Below are positions 57,732-64,000 of a DNA stretch of 64,000 nt, piece after piece. This DNA comes from Shewanella waksmanii ATCC BAA-643 (GTDB taxonomy: Bacteria; Pseudomonadota; Gammaproteobacteria; Enterobacterales; Shewanellaceae). The stretch is taken from assembly GCF_000518805.1 (NCBI RefSeq), contig NZ_JAEH01000013.1:1-64000 (forward strand). Direction: 5' to 3'. Position 1 is the first letter of the stretch. Each line of letters starts with the position of its first letter. The notes beneath the pieces were generated by a model. It was not told where the DNA came from, searched no databases, and worked only from the letters and a program-made list of their open reading frames with translations. The translations under genes and the position numbers were made by a program.

Positions 57732-60671
57732 TTATAGTGCGAAGGTCATACCGAGATAGAATTCGCGTCCAAAGTACTGCAAGGTGCCGGTTTTACTTTC
57801 GGTACCAAAGTAACTTTTAGTGGGTTCATCGGTGACGTTATTCACTTGGAACAACACGCCTAACGCGTCGGTTATTTGGTAAGAAGCTTGATAATCAATC
57901 ACCGTCTCTTCGGCAAAATTGACCACCTGCTCATTAATGGCCACTTGCTCAGAAACAAACTCGTCACGATAGCGGGCACTGACCCGGGTTTCGAAACCTT
58001 CATAGGAATAAAACAGCGTGGCACTGGCAACGTTATTTGATAATCCAGGTAGCGACTGAGTCACGCTCTCACCACCTAAATCAGTTTGAGACTCAACTTC
58101 ACTTTCGGTGTAGGAATAACTGAGGTTCAAACCAAGGCCAGACCAAACTTCAGGCAAACTAGTAAATACTTGGGTGTAAGCCAATTCGAGACCACGAATA
58201 TAGCCACCCTCAGAGTTGTTGACTGCGGTGGTATAGGTGCCATTAGTGGTTTCGATCTGCTCGCCGCTGACAGGGTCAATGATGTAGTCGGGCACGTTGA
58301 AACCATTGCCCTTAAAGTCAAAGTTTTCTATGGCAACGGTATCGATAAACGAATCGATATTTTTGTAGAACAGCGCCGCGACTATCGCACCATCATCAAG
58401 GTAGTACTCGTATGAGATGTCATATTGGTCAGCGTAGAAAGGACGTAGGAATGGGTTGTTAGTACTTGAACCATTGATTTCACCATCATCATTGACCGAA
58501 GCGCTCGCATCACCCGCTAAACGGTTAATCGGTGGACGAGACATCACTTTAGCCGCAGCAAAACGAATTTGTGATTGATCGGTGATTAAGAAATTAAGGT
58601 TTAATGAAGGTAAATAATCGGTGTACTTCTCACCTTTAACCGTCGGTGCATACAAATTATTAATGATGCCCACTTCATCGATGATATTTTGCGAGCCTAA
58701 TTCAGGATCGCCACCGACATTTTCAAGCAAGGTTGCAGATTGATCGGTTTCTACCGCACGCACACCAAAGTTACCCGTGACCGGAATTCCGCCAATTTCA
58801 GTATCAATATTAACCATCACGTAAGCAGCAAGAATTTTTTCGTACACTTCACCACTTTGCAGTACCGACCATGAATAGTTGCTGGTGTAACCTTTAGCAT
58901 CGCTCACGCCATCGGCATTACCCCAAGTTTGTACCGGCTGCGGCACGCCTTCTGGGAACCACGCCGCCAGCGCTTTATCGAGATCAACCGCTAAATAGTC
59001 AGGGAAATAATTGAAATCGCCTTCCCAGCCAACCACGGTGGTCATATCGTCGGTTAACCTTAATGGTGGCTCGGTAGATGAAAAGTCGCCATCATTGCCG
59101 TACTCGAATACGGAGCGGTCGTTAGAATAGGTGCGATCAGAATAGCGCGCCCCCACTTCAATCGACGCAATGTAGTCGTTATCCAAATCATATTTAAAGT
59201 CTAAACGGTAAGCATTGACCTCATCTTCATTCACAAACGGGTAAATACCGTATTTACTGACCATGACTTTATCAATATCAGAAAAAGCCGCCGCCTGATT
59301 GAAACCGACATTGGGCAAATCTAAGCCGTTAAGCTGATAGTTAATCGCCACATTTTTATCAAAGATTGGCGTTTCTGCAGTGGCATCTTCCGCAACATTG
59401 GCCCACAACAAACCATTGCGAAAATCACTTTTGGCTGACGAGTAAGAGATATCGGCAGACACACTTAAACGCTCTGTTGCTTGCCATGTGCCGTTAATAC
59501 CAAAGCTGTCGACTTCATCAAAGTCTTGATTGTCATCGTTAACAATCTCAACCCGAGTAAAGCTTTGCGAGGTGCGGTTAAAGTTGCCACCAATCACCGC
59601 ATTTCCATCAAGCACGGGATTGGCAACCGCTGCAGACGGGCCGCCCAATTTTACCCGATAACCGCGGGCAAACGCTTCACTGTCAAAGCGTGAAATGAAT
59701 GCATCGGCCTTTAAAGTAAAGGTATCGGAAGGTGCCCATTCAAGCGCGCCCATATAACCATTACGGGTTTCAACGCCGCCTAAATGCTGTACTTCAAAGC
59801 CTTCACTGATGTACTCATTTGCAGGATTATCTTCTGGGCCGTTGGTATCATTCGCTAAGCCATCAACGTCTTTATTGCCGTTGTAAGCCAGACCAATAAA
59901 CTGGGTGGCAACACTCGGTTGCTCTAGCCTTGCATAGCCTAATGCCACACCTAAGGTGTCATCCAAGTATTTGCCTTGATAAGAAAAGCTCAAGCGGTGG
60001 CCGTAGTCTTGTGCGCCATAGACTTCATCGGCGCGGTCGTTATACATACCGCGGGCGTTGGCAATAAAACTGTGCTGTTTATCAATCGCTAACGGGCTCG
60101 CTGTCGCCAGCTCAACGGTACCGGCCACGCCGCCCTCAATAAGCGATGCTTTTGGCGATTTGTACACGGCTGCTGAGGTGATTAACTCTGAAGGGTATTG
60201 GTCAAACTCGATACTGCGGCTACCACTGGTAGAAACTTGCTCACGGCCATTTAAGGTAGAAAAAACAAAGCCACCTGACATACCACGAATATTAATTTCA
60301 GCGGCTTGTCCACCGGTTCGTACCGCCGAAATACCGGGCAAACGTGTCAGTGCATCAGCCATCGACACATCCGGCAATGCCCCTAGATCATCGGCACTTA
60401 ACTGCTCAGAAACCGTATCGCCATAACGTTTTTGATTCAGTGAATCTATCAAGCTACGGCTATAACCGGTGACCGCAATCCGCTCGATTTCTTGCTCACC
60501 TTCCTGAGCGTCATTGCTCGCTTCTGCCGCTGTAGCGTCAGTTGCCTTGTCGTCGGCAGATACCGTTTGCGGCGTTGGCTCTGCGGCAAGTGAGTTCAGT
60601 GGATAAAAAAATCCGCCTAATCCTGCCGCTGCTAGCGCTAAAGTGAGAACACTTGGTTTAAAGTGTGACAT
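57732..60671 (-). CDS. TonB-dependent receptor, probable maltodextrin/alpha-glucan uptake
   Basis: A 979-residue outer-membrane receptor. Signal peptide residues 1-30 (LNSLAAEP), an acidic Ala/Asp/Glu-rich linker, a TonB box EIERIAVTGY, plug domain (DVSMADALTRLPGISAVR) and a large barrel ending in FYLGMTFAL. Start ATG 60671 is favoured over an ATG at 60710: AAGGGGA stands nine bases before it and the next residues begin the signal peptide. It is the first gene of an operon with the pullulanase, so it probably imports the maltodextrins released. The substrate is inferred from this context. A palindrome lies about 128 bp upstream of the start. Confidence 0.92.
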   Translation of the reverse strand: MSHFKPSVLTLALAAAGLGGFFYPLNSLAAEPTPQTVSADDKATDATAAEASNDAQEGEQEIERIAVTGYSRSLIDSLNQKRYGDTVSEQLSADDLGALPDVSMADALTRLPGISAVRTGGQAAEINIRGMSGGFVFSTLNGREQVSTSGSRSIEFDQYPSELITSAAVYKSPKASLIEGGVAGTVELATASPLAIDKQHSFIANARGMYNDRADEVYGAQDYGHRLSFSYQGKYLDDTLGVALGYARLEQPSVATQFIGLAYNGNKDVDGLANDTNGPEDNPANEYISEGFEVQHLGGVETRNGYMGALEWAPSDTFTLKADAFISRFDSEAFARGYRVKLGGPSAAVANPVLDGNAVIGGNFNRTSQSFTRVEIVNDDNQDFDEVDSFGINGTWQATERLSVSADISYSSAKSDFRNGLLWANVAEDATAETPIFDKNVAINYQLNGLDLPNVGFNQAAAFSDIDKVMVSKYGIYPFVNEDEVNAYRLDFKYDLDNDYIASIEVGARYSDRTYSNDRSVFEYGNDGDFSSTEPPLRLTDDMTTVVGWEGDFNYFPDYLAVDLDKALAAWFPEGVPQPVQTWGNADGVSDAKGYTSNYSWSVLQSGEVYEKILAAYVMVNIDTEIGGIPVTGNFGVRAVETDQSATLLENVGGDPELGSQNIIDEVGIINNLYAPTVKGEKYTDYLPSLNLNFLITDQSQIRFAAAKVMSRPPINRLAGDASASVNDDGEINGSSTNNPFLRPFYADQYDISYEYYLDDGAIVAALFYKNIDSFIDTVAIENFDFKGNGFNVPDYIIDPVSGEQIETTNGTYTTAVNNSEGGYIRGLELAYTQVFTSLPEVWSGLGLNLSYSYTESEVESQTDLGGESVTQSLPGLSNNVASATLFYSYEGFETRVSARYRDEFVSEQVAINEQVVNFAEETVIDYQASYQITDALGVLFQVNNVTDEPTKSYFGTESKTGTLQYFGREFYLGMTFAL

Positions 60672-61149
60672 TGGTTTAATCCCCTTGGTCTTGCGACTTT
60701 TATTACCCAATATCCACTTATACGGCTCGGACTAATCTGACATTAGGCTTATAATTTATCAGCCATACTAGCCAAGGTTGTTTTTTGAGCACAACTTAAT
60801 GCATACGTATTCATAACATAAGAATAACATTGTGCGATCACAAAAACCGACTCAAACTATTGATTGGAAATGCTTTATACCAGAAATACAGAACAAGTTA
60901 ATTGTAACCAAGTTGTGAATGGTGAATTGGACTACTGACATCACACGAAGGGAAGATTGTTAGAATGGACGCTTATAGCAAAGAGAGCGAGTAATAAACT
61001 GGGAGTTAAACAGCTGAGCCTCGCTAGCAGCGCAGTAACTTAATCGCATTGTTTATGCATAGTTAGCGCTGTTAAAGGTCAATAGTAAATGCGATTTATG
61101 ACTTTAGAAAAAGCTAAGCGTTAGACGCTAAGTTTATAGGCCTTAATTA
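60672..61149. other. Promoter region of the alpha-glucan operon
   Basis: About 480 bp without a credible gene. It contains the ATACGTAT palindrome at 60799-60814 and a second, unrelated TTGTGCGATCACAA dyad at 60830-60843. Confidence 0.5.
60799..60814. promoter_or_regulatory. LacI-type palindrome upstream of the alpha-glucan operon
   Basis: ATGCATACGTATTCAT is a 16-bp palindrome of the form ATG-N-ATACGTAT-N-CAT with a central CG, typical of LacI/GalR-family operators. Its position, about 128 bp upstream of the receptor start, suits control by a MalR/MalI-type repressor. No such regulator gene is in the window. Confidence 0.5.
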
Positions 61150-61176
61150 ATCGCAAGTACATATTGCACTTGCGAT
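61150..61176 (-). terminator. Terminator-like hairpin after the DsbA-like gene
   Basis: ATCGCAAGT (61150-61158) pairs with ACTTGCGAT (61168-61176) around a 9-nt loop. Leftward it follows the DsbA-like stop by 11 bp and runs into TTAATTAAGG. Confidence 0.7.
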
Positions 61177-61187
61177 AAATAACTAAA

Positions 61188-61793
61188 TTAAAACGCTGCC
61201 AGCTCTTGCTTAACCGCCTCAACCACGGCTTGCGGATCATTAAGGTATTTAGAGTGGTCGATAAATATCGCATTATCATCTTGAGTCATGATAAGTGCGG
61301 GGAAGTGCTGGGTGCCAATCATCTGCTGGATTTCAGCAATATCACCTAAGGTGATTTCTGCATCGACACTCAGTTCATCTTTAAAAATTTTGTTTGATGG
61401 CGACAACTTAAATTGGCTGACAATGTCATTAAAGTTGTGCTTACCTTCCAGTGGGTTACCTTGGGTAAAATGGGCTTGCTGCAAGGCATTAAGCACAGTA
61501 AGTTGTTTTTCTGGCTGTTTATTTTGCAGCCATTTCATTAAGTTGGCAGTTTTAACCGAGTTTTTCGGGCTATTCACATAGCGCATATGCTCATCGGTAA
61601 ATTTGACTCGGCTGACTTTTTTAACCGCATTAACTTGCTGCTCACCGGCACAATCCTTACCAATATAATGAGCCGCATGTAGCAAATTAATCGCCATATC
61701 GGGAAAAGCTTGCTGCAGTGCATTGACCAATGGGGTTGTTGCGTAACTCCATGGACAGTGAGAATCGTAGATAAAATAGAGCGCTTGAGTCAT
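61188..61793 (-). CDS. DsbA-family thioredoxin-like protein with single active-site cysteine
   Basis: A 201-residue protein without signal peptide, probably cytoplasmic. The thioredoxin/DsbA fold is seen in YFIYDSHCPWSYA (residues about 6-18), a helical insert, and IGTQHFPALIM with a cis-Pro (about 159-169). The active site is CPWS, so only the first cysteine remains; a second one, at residue about 48 (GKDCAG), is not in motif. Such FrnE/HCCA-like members act as isomerases or glutathione-linked transferases rather than disulfide formers. It is next to the ToxR-like pair, with no clear link. Confidence 0.8.
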   Translation of the reverse strand: MTQALYFIYDSHCPWSYATTPLVNALQQAFPDMAINLLHAAHYIGKDCAGEQQVNAVKKVSRVKFTDEHMRYVNSPKNSVKTANLMKWLQNKQPEKQLTVLNALQQAHFTQGNPLEGKHNFNDIVSQFKLSPSNKIFKDELSVDAEITLGDIAEIQQMIGTQHFPALIMTQDDNAIFIDHSKYLNDPQAVVEAVKQELAAF

Positions 61794-61895
61794 AGCCTAT
61801 ACAGATATTAGCTTACAGATGGGCCGATCCTAATGAGTTTGCCGCTAATATTCAATCACGGCGACGCTTTTAACAGGCTGCCAAGATGCAGCAGC

Positions 61896-62435
61896 CTAAC
61901 TCATGGTGACTAAACTACAGGCACAAATATTGGTACTGGGTAGAAAATACAGTAGCGCGGTATTGTCAGCCTCATTACGACTAACAATTTGCACCGTGAG
62001 ATTGTGCACTCCTTGCTTACTGATGTTTCGATTGGCAAAAGCTTGCAGGTGTTTGGCATGCATCGGCAAAGACAGCTGTTCATGGTGACGTACCAGTTCA
62101 CTGCTCACTAAGTTGAGAATGTAGGTATCTTGCCCCTTATTGGCACTTAAAATATCGCCACTGAGGTGTAAAGTCGCTATGGGGACACCGTCGGAAGTGA
62201 AATAACGATAGCTGATACTAGCCGAACGCTTTTGTAACGCAAAATCAGCAATTAAGGCATGGTGCTCTATCTGCTGAGTTTGTGGGTTGGTTGCTACCAG
62301 CTCATTACGGCAGGACAGTACAATGTCTACCTCAGTGGCGCGAATATGTTGATAGATAATGATAACCGCAATCACCAATATGCCTATCGCGAGGCCGCTT
62401 TTAAGTGTCGATTTAGTCACAGAGCGATACCTCAC
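61896..62435 (-). CDS. Membrane-anchored partner of the ToxR-like regulator (ToxS-like arrangement)
   Basis: A 179-residue protein with one N-terminal membrane helix (residues about 14-30, GLAIGILVIAVIIIYQ) and a periplasmic domain of about 145 residues with few recognisable motifs, including a GDIL stretch and two late cysteines (ICAC). It overlaps the regulator's last 23 bases and is translated with it. By position and topology it resembles ToxS/TcpH-type effectors that stabilise a ToxR-like sensor; sequence similarity is not evident by eye. Confidence 0.65.
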   Translation of the reverse strand: MRYRSVTKSTLKSGLAIGILVIAVIIIYQHIRATEVDIVLSCRNELVATNPQTQQIEHHALIADFALQKRSASISYRYFTSDGVPIATLHLSGDILSANKGQDTYILNLVSSELVRHHEQLSLPMHAKHLQAFANRNISKQGVHNLTVQIVSRNEADNTALLYFLPSTNICACSLVTMS

Positions 62436-63180
62436 TCAGCCATTGCTGACTGATAAATTTTGGATTTAAGCTAAAGTCACTGGTTTTGATATTACGTACC
62501 AGCAGCTGACCTTGTTCGCCTTTGCCCATCATAGAAATATTGAGAACTTGCATGTCGTTCGACAACGCCAAGTACACTTGCTGCCACGTGACCTCAGGGC
62601 AGGTATTGATTGCCGCCACCACCTTAGCTTCAATGGTTTTCCCTTCCCGCGGTTGAATAGACGGCGACTCTAGCCACGTCACGGTAAGTGGCTGTGAATT
62701 ATCCAGTATCACCGCTTTGTGATGCTTAATCGGCATGGGTTCTTTTTTAAACCAAATATACTGATGCATGGCCATCACGCTGACTGTTAGCAGCAAGATA
62801 GCCATAGTCGCAAAGCCAACCAGCATGCGCTTACGTTGCTGCGCCTTAATGGCCCAATCACTTTTTGGGACTTCAAGATTTAGCCGATAACCTTTACGAG
62901 GTAAAGTTTCAATCAGCTCAGCATGGGCTTCGCCAAAATGTTTACGTAGGGTAAACACCGCCTTAGCTACCGCCGATTCGCTCATCAAGGGCTGTTGTGA
63001 ACCGGCACAGGCAAGCTGACTTTTAGACATAACTTGATTGGGGTGCAGTGCCAATTGCTCAAGCACCTGGCATTCTGTACGCGTAAGATGAAACAAAGAT
63101 TGAGTTTCACTGTTGTATAGCTGGCTATTTGCTATATCAAACTCAAAAATTTTTAACCGCATGTCTAAGATGCCTAACAA
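62413..63180 (-). CDS. ToxR/CadC-like membrane-bound winged-helix regulator
   Basis: A 255-residue one-component regulator. Residues about 10-105 are an OmpR-type winged helix (TRTECQVLEQLALHPNQVMSK, SAVAKAVFTLRKHFG, IETLPRKGYRL). A single membrane helix is at about 120-140 (MLVGFATMAILLLTVSVM), then a periplasmic domain of about 110 residues with two cysteines (CPEV and the C-terminal CD). Such proteins read periplasmic signals directly and bind DNA from the membrane. Its 3' end overlaps the partner gene. It is divergent from the Tat-exported cytochrome-like gene 522 bp away, and may control it. Confidence 0.88.
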   Translation of the reverse strand: MLGILDMRLKIFEFDIANSQLYNSETQSLFHLTRTECQVLEQLALHPNQVMSKSQLACAGSQQPLMSESAVAKAVFTLRKHFGEAHAELIETLPRKGYRLNLEVPKSDWAIKAQQRKRMLVGFATMAILLLTVSVMAMHQYIWFKKEPMPIKHHKAVILDNSQPLTVTWLESPSIQPREGKTIEAKVVAAINTCPEVTWQQVYLALSNDMQVLNISMMGKGEQGQLLVRNIKTSDFSLNPKFISQQWLSEVSLCD

Positions 63181-63702
63181 GAATTATCGTCATTATTTTA
63201 CGCCAATTATCAACCCGCAAATATCAAGCTAGTCACGTTTTAACTATAACAACACCACATCTATTATCAGTTATTAACCCTGCATGCTGACCACTAGCCG
63301 TATACCTCATGTGTTGATTGCAACAAAGCAAGCAACTTAAAAATGTCACCATTTGGCATTAGTTTGATTAACATCAACTTTAATTTTGCATAATCGCTTT
63401 CGTAAAAAGCCGTAATTAGCATTACATACCGCAAAACAATAATTCCCGATATATCACTTCAAAAATCAAGCAAAATAAAGACAAAAACCCTAAAAGCATT
63501 GCATGCAAAAAATCTAATCTTAGGTGCAAAAATTACTTTGATCTCGGTCTCAATAGCGCGGCTTGCCGTCTGTCATTGTTAACTCAAGCCACATCGCGGC
63601 AAACATGCATCACCACCCACACTATTTGGGTATCGCACTGATGAAAGTGTTGCCAAGCGAGCGGTAAAAAAAAGAAAACACTAACTTTAGGATGTGATGA
63701 CA
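63181..63702. other. Divergent regulatory space, ToxR-like / split-Soret-like gene
   Basis: 522 bp with no credible gene, AT-rich in its middle (63420-63500). It holds the FNR box at 63364-63377. AGGA, about ten bases before ATG 63703, is the ribosome-binding site of the right-hand gene. Confidence 0.5.
63364..63377. promoter_or_regulatory. Perfect FNR/EtrA consensus site
   Basis: TTGATTAACATCAA matches TTGAT-N4-ATCAA at every defined base. It is 184 bp from the ToxR-like start and 326 bp from the cytochrome-like start. Oxygen-regulated expression of one or both flanking genes is inferred. Confidence 0.75.
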
Positions 63703-64000
63703 ATGAAAACCTTAAACAGAAGACAAGCACTCAATCGTATTATCGGCATCTCTTCTGCTGCGGCAGGAAGTGTATTAGTCGCTAACCCATTACTTGCAGC
63801 CACCGCTAGCGAAGGAGATTGGAAACTCGAAGTCGGCACTCGCCTAGCTTACGCCAAATTAGACCCGATGACCGTTGCTAAACTCGCCTATGAAACCGCA
63901 AACGGCTGTATGTACCAAGTATTTGATAGCATCATCAAAAGCTTAGCTGCGTCAGATTCAGTCGATGCCGATAAGTTTGCCCAAGTGCCTACCGCAATGG
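63703..64000 (+). CDS. Tat-exported split-Soret cytochrome c-like protein, 3'-partial
   Basis: The first 99 codons of a gene cut by the window edge. A twin-arginine signal is clear (LNRRQALNRIIG, then SSAAAGSVLVANPLLAA), so the folded protein is exported by Tat. The mature start AYAKLDPMTVAKLAYE...NGCMYQVFDSIIKSLA recalls the opening of split-Soret cytochrome c / C_GCAxxG_C_C-family proteins, in which a Gly-Cys-Met-Tyr motif occurs early. Those proteins are thought to take part in anaerobic electron transfer. The identification rests on memory of family sequence, as the heme region is outside the window. ATG 63703 follows AGGATGTGATGACA. Confidence 0.6.
   Translation, partial: MKTLNRRQALNRIIGISSAAAGSVLVANPLLAATASEGDWKLEVGTRLAYAKLDPMTVAKLAYETANGCMYQVFDSIIKSLAASDSVDADKFAQVPTAM

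Noticed and set aside
60830..60843. TTGTGCGATCACAA as a CRP site
   Set aside because: It is a dyad, but the TGTG and CACA halves are four bases apart instead of the eight required in a CRP site.

Overview
The window is one contiguous piece of chromosome from a marine-type gammaproteobacterium, most like Shewanella or a close Alteromonadales relative. This is inferred from gene content: a giant VCBS adhesin, a chitin cluster with a deacetylase, a vibriolysin-type protease, several TonB-dependent receptors, a RegB/RegA-like redox pair, a ToxR-like regulator next to a split-Soret-like cytochrome gene, and FNR-type sites. Base composition is moderate and even. I see no insertion sequence, prophage, CRISPR array, tRNA or rRNA.

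Layout. (1) 1-13582 is a giant repetitive surface adhesin that begins before the window. It opens with a (Gly-Thr)15 hexanucleotide tract, carries an in-frame TAG at 839-841, and contains near-identical 318-bp VCBS units and a duplicated 2-kb cassette with lectin-like domains. (2) 13835-18270 holds a molybdate/sulfate-type transporter, then a leftward operon of a frameshifted RmlD-like reductase, a RegB-like kinase and a RegA-like regulator. (3) 18271-27714 is mostly housekeeping or stand-alone genes: a chemoreceptor, LysE exporter with divergent Lrp regulator, HAD phosphatase, PhoD-like phosphatase, a proline-rich small membrane protein, a pseudouridine synthase, a LON-domain protein and a patatin. 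(4) 27907-31028 is a LysR regulator, a DUF1254/DUF1214 secreted protein and a DUF4437 cupin. (5) 31307-33577 is a three-domain fusion: cysteine desulfurase, ETHE1-like persulfide dioxygenase, rhodanese.

(6) 33608-41680 is a chitin and chito-oligosaccharide region: AraC regulator, secreted chitooligosaccharide deacetylase with two chitin-binding modules, a small six-cysteine secreted protein, and a tight MFS transporter / ROK kinase / GH20 hexosaminidase operon. (7) 41779-46156 holds a two-lobed aspartyl protease, a MepA endopeptidase and an M4 metalloprotease. (8) 46631-52221 is a TonB-dependent receptor with an internally duplicated beta-helix-like lipoprotein. (9) 53303-60671 is an alpha-glucan unit: a TonB-dependent receptor and a multidomain pullulanase lipoprotein with three C-terminal starch-binding-like repeats. 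A LacI-type palindrome lies upstream. (10) 61188-64000 has a DsbA-like protein, a ToxR/ToxS-like overlapping pair and the start of a Tat-exported split-Soret-cytochrome-like gene, with a perfect FNR box between the last two.

Read together, the genes describe a cell that attaches to particles, secretes enzymes against chitin, starch and protein, imports the oligomers through TonB receptors, and adjusts respiration and sulfur chemistry to oxygen. The strongest leads for new biology are the desulfurase/dioxygenase/rhodanese fusion, the receptor/beta-helix lipoprotein pair, the ToxR-like pair beside the cytochrome gene, and the two interrupted genes (adhesin amber codon and G6-tract frameshift).
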